Notes: a model not told the origin generated them from the sequence alone. Positions 18,649-28,726 are shown, numbered from the stretch's first letter. The stretch is DNA of 64,000 nt from Pseudomonas sp. RIT288 (GCF_000631985.1 NZ_JFYN01000001.1:248001-312000), one strand, 5' to 3'. Program-made: numbers and translations.

Positions 18649-19320
18649 TTAGCGCCCTTCCTCGAGGGCCTGGGCCAGCGGCACGTAGAACTCGTCGAAC
18701 AAGGCATTCACCTCTTCGCGGGCCTGATCGGTGACGAATCCGGCTTCCAGCACCAGCACCTGATACACGCCACGCTTGATCGCCTGTTCGCTGAGGTGGT
18801 TGGAGTTTTCCCGGGTGGTGCACAGAAAGCGTACCCAGGAGGTGAGGATGATCCAGGCATTGATCGTCAGGGATTCGATCTGCACCCGATCCATCTTGAG
18901 AATGCCGGCGGCGACGAAGCCCTCGTAGATCGCCATGCCCTGGATCACGCAGCGCTGGGAGAAACGCCGGTAGCGCGCGGCCAGATCCGGGTCGCTGTCG
19001 AGCAGGTGCTCGAGATCGCGATGCAGAAAGCGGTAGCCCCACATCGCCGACAGCAACTCCTTGAGGTAATAGCGCTTGTCTTCGACGGTGGCGGAACGCC
19101 CCTGCGGCGGGCGCAGAAAGCTGTCCACCAGGCTTTCGTACTCACTGAACAGCACGGCGATGATCGCCTGCTTGTTGGGGAAGTGGTAGTACAGATTGCC
19201 CGGAGAAATCTCCATGTGCGCGGCAATGTGATTGGTGCTGATGCTGCGTTCGCCCTGCTGATTGAACAGTTCAAGGCTGTTCTGCACGATGCGCTCGCTG
19301 GTTTTTATTCGTGGGGCCAT
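18649..19320 (-). CDS. laoR: TetR family regulator LaoR of long-chain alcohol oxidation
   Basis: 223 residues. The N-terminal TetR HTH reads ISTNHIAAHMEISPGNLYYHF (two parts of the recognition unit near residues 30-50); the C-terminal three quarters is a helical ligand domain. It is divergent from laoC with 145 bp between them, matching the arrangement described for laoABCR (PA0364-PA0367) in P. aeruginosa, where the locus oxidises long-chain alcohols and aldehydes such as 1-dodecanol. A 32-bp palindrome in the shared promoter region is its probable operator. Assignment rests on synteny and family. Confidence 0.85.
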   Translation of the reverse strand: MAPRIKTSERIVQNSLELFNQQGERSISTNHIAAHMEISPGNLYYHFPNKQAIIAVLFSEYESLVDSFLRPPQGRSATVEDKRYYLKELLSAMWGYRFLHRDLEHLLDSDPDLAARYRRFSQRCVIQGMAIYEGFVAAGILKMDRVQIESLTINAWIILTSWVRFLCTTRENSNHLSEQAIKRGVYQVLVLEAGFVTDQAREEVNALFDEFYVPLAQALEEGR

Positions 19321-19407
19321 GGCTTGAGCTTTAATTCAGAGTGCGGTGAGGGGCATCTTACGACCTAACCGGAACTGGATAAAACAAAGCTGTGTCGGGA
19401 AGTCATT

Positions 19408-19439
19408 TGACTTTCTAGAGCATAGACTCTAGAAAGTCA
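19408..19439. promoter_or_regulatory. Probable LaoR operator (13-bp perfect inverted repeat)
   Basis: Arms TGACTTTCTAGAG and CTCTAGAAAGTCA are perfectly complementary around the 6-bp spacer CATAGA. The palindrome lies 88 bp upstream of laoR and 27 bp upstream of the laoC ATG, where a bound TetR dimer would block laoC transcription. Confidence 0.82.
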
Positions 19440-19465
19440 TCATTACAATAAATCCGGAGCCGACG

Positions 19466-20896
19466 ATGACTGCCGACATTGCTTATCTGCAAACGCTGCA
19501 ACAGCCCCTGGAAGAGCTGGATCGGCTGTTCGCGGCACAGCGCGCCGCCTATGCCGCCAACCCGATGCCAGCGGCAGACCAGCGCCAGCAGTGGCTCAAG
19601 GCGTTGCGCGAATTGCTCAGCCATGAGCGACAGGCGCTCGTTGAAGCCATCAGCGCGGATTTCAGTCATCGCAGCGCCGATGAAACCCTGCTCGCCGAAC
19701 TGATGCCCAGCCTGCACGGCATCCATTACGCCAGCCGCCATCTCAAGGGCTGGATGAAGTCCTCGCGGCGCAAAGTCGGCATGGCCTTTCAACCGGCGTC
19801 GGCGAAAGTCGTGTACCAGCCGCTCGGCGTGGTCGGCATCATCGTCCCGTGGAACTACCCGTTGTATCTGGCCATCGGCCCGCTGGTCGGCGCACTGGCG
19901 GCGGGCAACCGGGTGATGCTCAAGCTCAGCGAATCGACCCCGGCCACCGGCCAGTTGCTCAAGACTCTGCTGGGGCGCATTTTCCCCGAAGATCTGGTCT
20001 GCGTGGTGCTCGGCGAGGCCGATATCGGCGTGGCGTTTTCCCGCCTGCGCTTTGATCACCTGCTGTTCACCGGCGCCACCAGCATCGGCAAACACGTGAT
20101 GCGCGCCGCAGCGGAAAACCTGACCCCGGTGACCCTCGAACTGGGCGGCAAGTCCCCGGCCATCGTCTCTCGCGACGTGCCGCTCAAGGACGCCGCCGAA
20201 CGCATCGCCTTCGGCAAGACCCTGAATGCCGGGCAGACCTGCGTCGCCCCCGATTACGTGCTGGTACCGCAAGACCGCGTCGGCGCGTTTGTCGAAGCCT
20301 ATCGCCAGGTGGTGAACAATTTCTACCCAACCCTCGCTGACAACCCGGATTACACCGCGATCATCAACCAGCGCCAACTGACGCGTCTCAACAGTTATGT
20401 CAGCGACGCCACGAGCAAGGGCGCGCTGCTGATCCCGCTGTTCGAACAGGGCCAGGGCCGGCGCATGCCGCACAGCCTGCTGCTCAACGTCACTGACGAG
20501 ATGACCGTGATGCAGGACGAAATCTTTGGCCCGCTGCTGCCAATCGTGCCGTATCAGGACATCGATCAGGCATTCGCCTACATCAACCAGCGCCCGCGTC
20601 CTCTGGCGCTTTACTACTTTGGCTACGACAAGCGCGAACAGAACCGTGTGCTGCACGAAACCCACTCTGGCGGCGTGTGCCTGAACGACACCCTGCTGCA
20701 CGTGGCGCAGGACGATATGCCGTTCGGCGGCATCGGCCCGTCGGGCATGGGGCATTACCATGGCCACGAAGGCTTCCTGACCTTCAGCAAGGCCAAGGGC
20801 GTGCTGATCAAACAGCGCTTCAATGCCGCCAGGCTGATTTACCCGCCCTACGGCAAATCGATCCAGAAACTGATCCAGAAGCTGTTCATCCGCTAA
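19466..20896 (+). CDS. laoC: Aldehyde dehydrogenase LaoC (coniferyl-aldehyde dehydrogenase family)
   Basis: 476 residues. NAD(P)-dependent oxidation of aldehydes to acids; in the lao system, of long-chain aldehydes produced by LaoA. The catalytic Cys is in NAGQTCVAPDYVL, the general-base Glu in LELGGKSP, and the conserved PWNYPLYLAIGPL and EIFGPLLP blocks are present. A hydrophobic/basic C-terminus (RLIYPPYGKSIQKLIQKLFIR) could associate with the membrane, as in fatty-aldehyde dehydrogenases. GGAG lies upstream of the ATG, and the operator palindrome overlaps the promoter region. Confidence 0.9.
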   Translation: MTADIAYLQTLQQPLEELDRLFAAQRAAYAANPMPAADQRQQWLKALRELLSHERQALVEAISADFSHRSADETLLAELMPSLHGIHYASRHLKGWMKSSRRKVGMAFQPASAKVVYQPLGVVGIIVPWNYPLYLAIGPLVGALAAGNRVMLKLSESTPATGQLLKTLLGRIFPEDLVCVVLGEADIGVAFSRLRFDHLLFTGATSIGKHVMRAAAENLTPVTLELGGKSPAIVSRDVPLKDAAERIAFGKTLNAGQTCVAPDYVLVPQDRVGAFVEAYRQVVNNFYPTLADNPDYTAIINQRQLTRLNSYVSDATSKGALLIPLFEQGQGRRMPHSLLLNVTDEMTVMQDEIFGPLLPIVPYQDIDQAFAYINQRPRPLALYYFGYDKREQNRVLHETHSGGVCLNDTLLHVAQDDMPFGGIGPSGMGHYHGHEGFLTFSKAKGVLIKQRFNAARLIYPPYGKSIQKLIQKLFIR

Positions 20897-20924
20897 TCGT
20901 CGTCACCGCCGGGTAATAACAACA

Positions 20925-21470
20925 ATGCACCCAAGCCTGACCGAAACACCTGCCCTGTCGCGCCGTGGCCTGCTGAAATTCAGCCTCGGTGCCACGGCGT
21001 TTCTCGCCACCGCCGGTCTCGGCGCCAGCCTCAGCGGTTGTTCATCAAGTGTCGCGGCCAACGGTTTCGTCACCCTGCGCGACGGCGACCTGCTGTTTCT
21101 GCGCGCCTTGATTCCGGTGATGCTCGAAGGCGCCGTGGCCGCCGAGAGAATGCCCGGCGCAGTAGATGGGACTTTGAAGTCGCTGGACTACAGCCTCGAT
21201 CACCTGTCGCCGGAGATGCTCAAACTCACCCGGCAGTTGTTCGACGTGCTCGGCCTGGCCGTCACCCGCGGCCCGCTCACCGGGATATGGGGCAGTTGGG
21301 AAAACGCCAGCCCCGAGGCCATGCGCAACTTCCTCGAGCGCTGGCAGAACAGTTCGTTGAGCCTGCTGCGCATGGGCCACAGCTCATTGCAACAAATGGT
21401 GATGATGGCCTGGTACACCCGCGCCGAATCCTGGGCGCATTGCGGCTACCCCGGCCCGCCTGCCGTTTGA
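20925..21470 (+). CDS. laoB: LaoB-like exported protein with Tat signal and lipobox
   Basis: 181 residues. The N-terminus has a twin-arginine motif, LSRRGLLKFS (residues 11-20), a hydrophobic stretch, and a lipobox LSGC ending at Cys39, so export by Tat and lipid attachment are predicted. The rest is helical with no recognised catalytic motif. In P. aeruginosa the equivalent gene encodes a partner of the GMC alcohol dehydrogenase LaoA that is needed for alcohol oxidation. It may work like the small subunits of membrane-bound GMC dehydrogenases, which also carry Tat signals; that is inference. Confidence 0.8.
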   Translation: MHPSLTETPALSRRGLLKFSLGATAFLATAGLGASLSGCSSSVAANGFVTLRDGDLLFLRALIPVMLEGAVAAERMPGAVDGTLKSLDYSLDHLSPEMLKLTRQLFDVLGLAVTRGPLTGIWGSWENASPEAMRNFLERWQNSSLSLLRMGHSSLQQMVMMAWYTRAESWAHCGYPGPPAV

Positions 21471-21479
21471 AACCGAGTC

Positions 21480-21562
21480 GCGCCCTTCGCGAGCAGGCTC
21501 GCTGCCACAGGGGATTGCGCTGCAAATGTGCGAGCGCGCCAGCTCGCGAAGGCGCCCGCAAG
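21480..21562. repeat. REP element, family C (degenerate inverted pair)
   Basis: TTCGCGAGCAGGCTCGCTGC at one end and GCGCGCCAGCTCGCGAAGGC at the other, within the laoB-laoA gap. It lies inside what should be one operon. Confidence 0.75.
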
Positions 21563-21589
21563 AACAACAAGAACAAGAGAACCTGATCG

Positions 21590-23185
21590 ATGCCCGTACC
21601 CGACCCGTTCCGCGAAGGCCTCGCCCGTGGCTGGAAAACCTACAACGGCGCACAACTGACCGGCGACCTCACGCTGCAAGCCGACGTCGCAATCATCGGC
21701 AGCGGTGCCGGTGGTGGCACCACGGCGGAGATCCTCAGCGCCGCCGGTTACAAAGTGCTGCTGATCGAAGAAGGCCCGCTCAAGACCAGTTCCGACTTCA
21801 AGATGCTCGAAGACCAGGCCTACAGCAGCCTCTATCAGGAAGGCATCGGCCGCATGAGCAAGGACGGCGCGATCACCATCCTCCAGGGCCGTGCGGTGGG
21901 CGGCACCACGCTGATCAACTGGACGTCGAGCTTCCGCACTCCCGAGCCGACCCTCGAGCACTGGGCCAGGGAGCACAACGTCAAAGGCCACAGCCCGGCC
22001 GAGATGGCGCCGTGGTTCGAGAACATGGAACAACGTCTCGGCGTCGCGCCGTGGATGGTCCCGCCCAACGCCAACAACGACGTGATCCGCAAGGGCTGCG
22101 AGCAACTCGGCTACAGCTGGCACCTGATCCCGCGCAACGTGCGTGGCTGCTGGAACCTCGGTTACTGCGGCATGGGCTGCCCGACCAACGCCAAGCAGTC
22201 GATGATGGTCACCACCATTCCGGCGACCCTGGAAAAGGGCGGCGAACTGCTCTATCTGGCCCGCGCGGAAAAACTGCTGATCAACGGCGACAAGATCACC
22301 GGCCTGCAATGCGTGGCGATGGACGAACGTTGCGTTGCGCCGACCGGACGCAAAATCACGATCACGGCCCGGCATTACGTGCTGGCCGGCGGCGGCATCA
22401 ACAGCCCGGCACTGCTGCTGCGCTCGGATGCACCGGACCCGCATCAGCGCCTCGGCAAACGCACCTTCCTGCATCTGGTGAACATGTCCGCCGGGCGTTT
22501 CGACGAGGTGATCAACCCGTTCTACGGCGCGCCGCAGTCGATCTACTCGGATCATTTCCAATGGAAGGACGGCACCAGCGGCCCAATGGGCTACAAACTC
22601 GAAGTGCCACCGCTGCAACCCGCGCTGGCGGCGACGCTGCTCGGCGGCTTCGGCCAGCAGAACGCCGAACACATGGCCGACCTGCCGCACACCCACGCGA
22701 TGCTCGCGTTGCTGCGCGACGGTTTCCATCCGGACAGCCCCGGCGGCAGTGTCGAATTGCGCGGCGACGGCTCACCGGTGCTCGACTATCAAGTCTCGCC
22801 TTACGCCTGGGAAGGCCTGCGCCGCGCCTTTCACAGCATGGCCGAGATCCAGTTCGCCGGCGGCGCCAACGCGGTGATGCCGATGCACGCCGATGCGCGC
22901 TACGTGAAAAACCTGGCCGAAGCCCGCACGCTGATCAACGGTCTGAGCCTTGAGCTGTATCGCACGCGCCTGGGCAGTGCCCACGTGATGGGCGGTTGTG
23001 CGATGGGTGAAGACCCGAAAAACGCAGTCACCGACAGCCTCGGCCGGCATCATCAACTGAGCAATCTGTCGATTCACGATGGCTCGCTGTTCCCCACCAG
23101 CATTGGCGCCAACCCGCAATTGTCGGTGTATGGGCTGACAGCACAATTGGCGACTGCCCTCTCCGATCGGCTGAGAAATCCGTGA
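21590..23185 (+). CDS. laoA: GMC family oxidoreductase LaoA (long-chain alcohol dehydrogenase)
   Basis: 531 residues. The FAD-binding site VAIIGSGAGGGTTAEIL lies near residue 30, and the C-terminal GMC signature includes GSAHVMGGCAMG and the catalytic His/Asn region in SIHDGSLFPTSIGANPQ. CWNLGYCGMGCPTNAKQ is the substrate-side loop typical of bacterial long-chain alcohol oxidase-like GMC proteins. It lacks its own signal peptide; partnership with the Tat-exported LaoB could allow co-export or membrane association. With LaoC it would convert long-chain alcohols to fatty acids for beta-oxidation. Confidence 0.9.
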   Translation: MPVPDPFREGLARGWKTYNGAQLTGDLTLQADVAIIGSGAGGGTTAEILSAAGYKVLLIEEGPLKTSSDFKMLEDQAYSSLYQEGIGRMSKDGAITILQGRAVGGTTLINWTSSFRTPEPTLEHWAREHNVKGHSPAEMAPWFENMEQRLGVAPWMVPPNANNDVIRKGCEQLGYSWHLIPRNVRGCWNLGYCGMGCPTNAKQSMMVTTIPATLEKGGELLYLARAEKLLINGDKITGLQCVAMDERCVAPTGRKITITARHYVLAGGGINSPALLLRSDAPDPHQRLGKRTFLHLVNMSAGRFDEVINPFYGAPQSIYSDHFQWKDGTSGPMGYKLEVPPLQPALAATLLGGFGQQNAEHMADLPHTHAMLALLRDGFHPDSPGGSVELRGDGSPVLDYQVSPYAWEGLRRAFHSMAEIQFAGGANAVMPMHADARYVKNLAEARTLINGLSLELYRTRLGSAHVMGGCAMGEDPKNAVTDSLGRHHQLSNLSIHDGSLFPTSIGANPQLSVYGLTAQLATALSDRLRNP

Positions 23186-23213
23186 AAAAACCGGTTTATC
23201 GCCTCGTCTATAG

Positions 23214-23777
<564 letters not shown>

Positions 23778-23780
<3 letters not shown>

Positions 23781-23822
23781 GAGCTGCCGAAGGCTGCGAT
23801 CTTTGTTTTTTGATCGCAGCTG
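23778..23822. repeat. REP element, family A (one full unit plus a half unit)
   Basis: TAGGAGCTGCCGAAGGCTGC then GATCTTTG, followed by TTGATCGCAGCTG, a truncated inverted partner. The first TAG is the coaD stop codon. Confidence 0.75.
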
Positions 23823-23886
23823 TCAGTGCCCTTGATCGCAGCAGCGTGCACTGCGCTCGCCAATGCGGCACAATTGCGCGCATTGA

Positions 23887-24177
<291 letters not shown>

Positions 24178-24199
24178 TCTGACAGTTTTGTAGCGCTGT

Positions 24200-24280
24200 T
24201 TCGGGCCTCTTCGCCAGCGGGCTCGCTCCCACATTGGAATGCATTTCAAACTGTGGGAGCGAGCCTGCTCGCGAAAGGGC
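24200..24280. repeat. REP element, family C (inverted pair)
   Basis: CGCCAGCGGGCTCGCTCCCA and TGTGGGAGCGAGCCTGCTCG face each other around a short AT-rich centre, between the ferredoxin gene and the convergent small-protein gene. Confidence 0.85.
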
Positions 24281-24310
24281 CATCAGCAACACCACACAAT
24301 CCTGATCAGC

Positions 24311-24634
24311 TCACTCACGCTGCTCAAACCCCTCCCCCGTACACCCCAGACACCGCACAAACGCAGCTTTCGCCGGGTCCACCACCAGCGCCTGCCCCGC
24401 ATCGCCGACCCCGCCACCCAACGCGGTAAACGGCAATGACACCACAAACACCCCCGCACCCAGCACTGTTGCCACCACCAATAAGGGTCGGGCAATCAGC
24501 AAATCGCCGATCATGGCGTAGGCGGGCGGGTTCTGGATGGTGTAGCGCGGATCACCGCTGCCGTTTTCCGCGGCCTGGACAGCCAGGCTGGAACACAGCA
24601 GCAGTGCGGCAAACAGGACTTGCAAGGACTTCAT
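24311..24634 (-). CDS. Small exported/membrane protein of unknown function
   Basis: 107 residues from [13 protein letters not shown]; an ATG 11 codons upstream lacks a signal-peptide character. It has a Sec signal peptide (cleavage after VQA near residue 22) and one further hydrophobic segment, [20 protein letters not shown]. The C-terminus carries a CLGC pair (CxxC), which could bind metal or form a disulfide. Similar Pseudomonas proteins are sometimes labelled multidrug transporter, but nothing here supports transport. Function unknown. Confidence 0.75.
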   Translation of the reverse strand: MKSLQVLFAALLLCSSLAVQAAENGSGDPRYTIQNPPAYAMIGDLLIARPLLVVATVLGAGVFVVSLPFTALGGGVGDAGQALVVDPAKAAFVRCLGCTGEGFEQRE

Positions 24635-24703
24635 GGCACGATCCTTCGGGCTGAACAGTGAGACCACTCACTATAGACCGTAGGACTTTTTCAGCTTGTT
24701 GCC

Positions 24704-25516
24704 TCAGGTCTGGCAGCGCGGACAGAACACACTGGCCCGTTGCCCCAGCTTCACTTCGCGCAGGCCGGTGCCGCAGACCTTGCAGTGCTCGCCGCCACGG
24801 CCATAAACGAACAGTTCTTGCTGGAAGTACCCCGGCTGCCCGTCACCGCCGATGAAATCCCGCAACGTGGTGCCGCCGCGCTCGATGGCCGCGGCAAGGA
24901 TGCGTTTGATCTCGATCGCCAGCTTCAGATACCGCGCCCGGGAGATGCTCTTGGCTTCGCGGCGCGGATCGATCCCGGCGGCGAACAGCGCTTCGGTCGC
25001 GTAAATGTTGCCGACACCAACCACCACCGCGTTGTCCATGATGAACGGCTTGACCGCCATCGAACGCCCGCGCGACAGCTGGAACAGGCGCTCGCCGTCG
25101 AACAGATCGGTCAACGGCTCCGGCCCGAGGCGAATCAACAGTTCGTGATTGAGCGGGTCGGTACTCCACAGCATCGCGCCGAAACGGCGTGGATCGGTGT
25201 AGCGCAACGCCAGACCGGATTCCAGCTCGATATCGACGTGCTCATGCTTGAGCGCTGGCAACCCGACTTCGACCAACCGCAAGTTGCCCGACATGCCCAG
25301 ATGGCTGATCAAAGTGCCGACTTCGGCGTTGATCAACAGATACTTGGCCCGCCGCTCGACCAGCACGATGCGCTGCCCGGACAGGCGCACATCGAGGTCT
25401 TCGGGGATCGGCCAGCGCAGCCGGCGGTCACGCACGATCACCCGGCTGACGCGCTGGCCTTCCAGGTGCGGAGCAATGCCCCGGCGGGTGGTTTCGACTT
25501 CCGGCAATTCAGGCAT
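24704..25516 (-). CDS. mutM: Formamidopyrimidine-DNA glycosylase (Fpg)
   Basis: 270 residues, full length. It removes 8-oxoguanine and ring-opened purines. The N-terminal catalytic proline/glutamate ([12 protein letters not shown] after Met removal) and the C-terminal zinc finger ([20 protein letters not shown], then CPRC) are intact, as is the H2TH region [16 protein letters not shown]. An HDOD gene lies 12 bp upstream on the same strand, suggesting co-transcription. Confidence 0.96.
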   Translation of the reverse strand: MPELPEVETTRRGIAPHLEGQRVSRVIVRDRRLRWPIPEDLDVRLSGQRIVLVERRAKYLLINAEVGTLISHLGMSGNLRLVEVGLPALKHEHVDIELESGLALRYTDPRRFGAMLWSTDPLNHELLIRLGPEPLTDLFDGERLFQLSRGRSMAVKPFIMDNAVVVGVGNIYATEALFAAGIDPRREAKSISRARYLKLAIEIKRILAAAIERGGTTLRDFIGGDGQPGYFQQELFVYGRGGEHCKVCGTGLREVKLGQRASVFCPRCQT

Positions 25517-25528
25517 GGCGTTCTCGAA

Positions 25529-26395
25529 TCAATGCGCGCCGAGGTCGCGGATCGTCTGTTTGAGGGTTTCGAAATCGTAGTCCGACAGACCGACGTAATC
25601 GAGAATCAGCGGGCCGATGCTGTTCCACTCGTGGTCTTCGGTCTGATTGCCCAGTACACGGTAAGACGCACAGATGTGCTCGGCCATCTTCAGGATCGCC
25701 AGCAGATTCTTCATCTGGCTATTGCGCGAGGACTCGTCGCTGAAGATCGCCAACGCATTGTGGTGATTGGCGATCGCCGTGCTGACATGTTCCGGCAGGC
25801 GCCACGACTTGGCGGTGTAGTAACCGACCACCGCGTGGTTGGTATTGAACTCGGCGTTCTCGGTGTCCACCACCCGGCATTCGGCGCTGGCGTTGGCGTA
25901 AGCCTTTTCCAGTACCGACATGTAGTTGGGGAATCGCTGCAGCATCAACGGCACACCACAGTCGTGGAACAGCCCCAAGGCGTAGGCTTCGTCGCCGGCC
26001 TGGGTGCCGATGCGCTTGGCCAGGGTCAGGCACGTCATCGCCACGTCCTGGGCGGTGTCCCAGAAACGATTGAGGGTGACGATGGTGTCATCGTTCATCT
26101 CGCCCTTGATCGACTGCGCGTTGATCAGGTTGATGATCGACCGACTGCCCAACAGGTTCACCGCACGCTGGATCGAAGTGATCTTGTTGCTCAGGCCGTA
26201 ATACGGCGAGTTGACGATTTTCAGCAGAGAACCGGACAGGCCGGGATCCTGGGAGATCAGCCTGGCGATCACCTCCAGGTCCGGGTCGGGCATGTACTGC
26301 TCCATCTGCAGATCCACCATGATCTGCGGCTGCGCCGGCACGCTGATGCCTTGCAGGGATTGTTGAATCTGTTCGGTGGTCAGCTCTTGGGACAT
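25529..26395 (-). CDS. HDOD domain protein
   Basis: 288 residues. A HDOD domain covers about residues 20-220: ISQDPGLSGSLLKIVNSPYYGL and GLFHDCGVPLML are characteristic. HDOD proteins resemble HD phosphohydrolases but usually lack metal-dependent catalysis and act in signalling. No receiver, GGDEF or EAL domain is fused. It precedes mutM by 12 bp. Role unknown. Confidence 0.87.
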   Translation of the reverse strand: MSQELTTEQIQQSLQGISVPAQPQIMVDLQMEQYMPDPDLEVIARLISQDPGLSGSLLKIVNSPYYGLSNKITSIQRAVNLLGSRSIINLINAQSIKGEMNDDTIVTLNRFWDTAQDVAMTCLTLAKRIGTQAGDEAYALGLFHDCGVPLMLQRFPNYMSVLEKAYANASAECRVVDTENAEFNTNHAVVGYYTAKSWRLPEHVSTAIANHHNALAIFSDESSRNSQMKNLLAILKMAEHICASYRVLGNQTEDHEWNSIGPLILDYVGLSDYDFETLKQTIRDLGAH

Positions 26396-26569
26396 AAGTA
26401 CACACTCTGGGACAGGCGGCGATTCTAACCTCTAAAAACCGCAGGACGACACACCAGTGGGCAATTGTCAGGAACTTTCATTCACGCTCAGGCTTCGGAA
26501 TCTGTAATGCCCATGGGATGACTCAGCTCCCGTGCGGCGGCAAACGTCCACAGACTCAGGAGCTTAGCG

Positions 26570-27109
26570 ATGGCCAACACACTTAACGGCAAACGCGTCG
26601 CCATTTTGGTTACAGACGGTTTCGAACAGGTCGAATTGACCGGCCCCAAGCAAGCACTGGAGCAGGCCGGCGCCCAGGTCGACATCCTTTCGGCCGAGGC
26701 CGGCAAGGTCAAAGGCTGGAACCACGACAAACCGGCAGATGACTTCAAGGTCGACCAGACATTTCAAGGCGCCAGCAGCGAGCAGTACGACGCGATCGTC
26801 CTGCCGGGCGGGGTGCAGAACTCCGACACCATCCGCATCGACCAGGATGCCCAGCATCTGGTCAAGACCGGCGCCTCCGCCGGCAAACCGATCGCGGTGA
26901 TCTGCCACGGCAGCTGGCTGCTGATTTCCGCCGGGCTGGTCAACGGCAAGACCCTGACCAGCTACAAAACGCTCAAGGATGATTTGGTGAATGCCGGGGC
27001 CAATTGGGTCGACAAGGAAGTGGTCAAGGACGGTCACTTGATCAGCAGCCGCCAGCCGGACGATATTCCGGCGTTCAGCCGTGAGTTGATCGACGCGCTC
27101 TCTGCCTGA
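26570..27109 (+). CDS. pfpI: DJ-1/PfpI family glutamine amidotransferase-like protein
   Basis: 179 residues, one DJ-1/PfpI domain. The nucleophile elbow is AVICHGSWLLISAG with the conserved Cys and following His; VTDGFEQVELTGPKQALEQAG near the N-terminus supplies the conserved Glu. Members act as deglycase/chaperone-like stress proteins or hydrolases; in P. aeruginosa the homologue affects stress resistance. AGGAG lies just upstream of the ATG. Substrate uncertain. Confidence 0.9.
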   Translation: MANTLNGKRVAILVTDGFEQVELTGPKQALEQAGAQVDILSAEAGKVKGWNHDKPADDFKVDQTFQGASSEQYDAIVLPGGVQNSDTIRIDQDAQHLVKTGASAGKPIAVICHGSWLLISAGLVNGKTLTSYKTLKDDLVNAGANWVDKEVVKDGHLISSRQPDDIPAFSRELIDALSA

Positions 27110-27113
27110 CGCG

Positions 27114-27250
27114 CCTCTGTGGCGAGGGAGCTTGCACCCGCTCGGCTGCGCAGCAGTCGCAAGCCCTGCCAACCGGTTCGTCCTGATGAATCGAGTTGCA
27201 TGAATTGGGGCCGCTTCGCAGCCCGGCAGGTGCAAGCTCCCTCGCCACAT
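27114..27250. repeat. REP element, family B (inverted pair, long centre)
   Basis: GTGGCGAGGGAGCTTGCACC and GGTGCAAGCTCCCTCGCCAC form the outer arms; the inner CTCGGCTGCGCAGCAGTCG block and GGGCCGCTTCGCAGC match the other family-B copies. Confidence 0.87.
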
Positions 27251-27316
27251 GTCCAGCGCTGAACCTGCACACGCATCAACACGGTATACTCCCGCTCTTT
27301 TTTCCGGAGCGACGTC

Positions 27317-28513
27317 ATGTCCCTGCCTAGCCTGCGCCTCAAAGCCAACGCCGACCGTCGCCTGCGCAACGGCCACTTGTGGGTCTACAGCAACGAAATC
27401 GATGTGGCCGCCACGCCACTGCACGGCTTCAAGGCCGGCGATCAGGCGATCCTCGAAGCCGCTGGCGGCAAGCCGCTGGGCATCGTCGCGATGAGCCCGA
27501 ACAACCTGATCTGCGCGCGCCTGCTGTCGCGTGACATCAAACTGGCGCTGGACAAGTCGCTGCTGGTGCACCGCCTGAACGTGGCCCTTTCACTGCGCGA
27601 GCGTCTGTTCGACAAGCCGTTCTATCGCCTGGTCTACGGCGACTCCGACCTGCTGCCAGGCCTGGTAGTCGACCGTTTCGGCGACATCCTCGTGGTGCAG
27701 ATCGCCTCGGCGACCATGGAAGCGCATAAAGATGACGTGATCGCTGCACTGACCCAAGTGCTCAAGCCAAGCGGCATCCTGTTCAAGAACGACTCCGCCG
27801 CCCGTGACGCCGAAGGCCTCAACCGCTACGTCGAAACCGTGTTCGGCCTAGTGCCGGAGTGGGTGGCACTGGAAGAGAACGGCGTGAAATTCGAAGCACC
27901 GGTCATTGGCGGCCAGAAAACCGGCTGGTTCTACGACCACCGCATGAACCGCGCCCGCCTCGCCCCCTACGCCAAAGGCAAACGCGTCCTCGACCTCTAT
28001 AGCTACATCGGTGGCTGGGGCGTGCAGGCTGCTGCGTTCGGCGCCAGCGAAGTGTTCTGCGTCGACGCATCGGGCTTCGCCCTCGACGGCGTCGAGCGCA
28101 ACGCCGCGCTGAACGGCTTCGCCGACAAGATGACCTGCATCGAAGGCGACGTCTTCGAAGCGCTGAAGGAACTCAAGGCCAGTGAAGAACGTTTCGACGT
28201 GATCGTTGCCGACCCGCCAGCGTTCATCAAGCGCAAGAAAGACATGAAGAACGGCGAAGGCGCCTACCGTCGCCTGAACGAGCAAGCCATGCGCCTGCTG
28301 ACCAAGGACGGCATTCTGGTCAGCGCTTCATGCTCGATGCACCTGCCGGAGGACGACCTGCAGAACATCCTGCTGACCAGCGCCCGTCATCTGGACCGCA
28401 ACATCCAGATGCTCGAGCGCGGCGGTCAAGGCCCGGATCACCCGGTGCACCCGGCCATCGCCGAGACTCGCTACATCAAGAGCATCACCTGCCGTCTGCT
28501 GCCTAACAGCTGA
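27317..28513 (+). CDS. rlmI: 23S rRNA (cytosine1962-C5)-methyltransferase RlmI
   Basis: 398 residues. N-terminal PUA domain (RRLRNGHLWVYSNEI, residues about 1-75), a middle EEHEA-like region, and a C-terminal Rossmann methyltransferase with VLDLYSYIGGWGVQAAAFGA, DPPAFIKRKKDMKNG and the catalytic SCSMHLPEDD. A TATACT box lies at 27285-27290 and CGGAG before the ATG. In PAO1 the next gene is ilvD; here about 3.9 kb of extra DNA intervenes. Confidence 0.94.
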   Translation: MSLPSLRLKANADRRLRNGHLWVYSNEIDVAATPLHGFKAGDQAILEAAGGKPLGIVAMSPNNLICARLLSRDIKLALDKSLLVHRLNVALSLRERLFDKPFYRLVYGDSDLLPGLVVDRFGDILVVQIASATMEAHKDDVIAALTQVLKPSGILFKNDSAARDAEGLNRYVETVFGLVPEWVALEENGVKFEAPVIGGQKTGWFYDHRMNRARLAPYAKGKRVLDLYSYIGGWGVQAAAFGASEVFCVDASGFALDGVERNAALNGFADKMTCIEGDVFEALKELKASEERFDVIVADPPAFIKRKKDMKNGEGAYRRLNEQAMRLLTKDGILVSASCSMHLPEDDLQNILLTSARHLDRNIQMLERGGQGPDHPVHPAIAETRYIKSITCRLLPNS

Positions 28514-28524
28514 CAGCCCCATGA

Positions 28525-28556
28525 AACGGGGAGCCTGCGGGCTTCCCGTTGGCTTT
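28525..28556 (+). terminator. Putative rho-independent terminator of rlmI
   Basis: Eleven-bp stem AACGGGGAGCC / GGCTTCCCGTT (one G-U pair) with a TGCG loop, 11 bp after the rlmI stop, followed by a short T-containing tail (GGCTTTA). The weak T run lowers confidence. Confidence 0.6.
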
Positions 28557-28605
28557 ACGGCGATGCAATGTCGGCGAATTGGCTTCCTCTTTCCTACAAC
28601 TAACT

Positions 28606-28623
28606 TCCTACATGCATGCAGGA
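28606..28623. promoter_or_regulatory. 18-bp near-perfect dyad upstream of the peptide gene
   Basis: TCCTACATG and CATGCAGGA are complementary at 8 of 9 positions with no spacer. It lies about 120 bp upstream of the predicted promoter of the 23-residue peptide gene, in AT-rich DNA without genes. Candidate regulator site only. Confidence 0.35.
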
Positions 28624-28726
28624 CATTTCCCTGCGCATTACATTTCAAGAACTAATACTTACAAACCCGCCCTGGCAGCACGCCCACTCCGACAAAATTA
28701 ATAGAAATTTCCTACCCAAGTATCGC

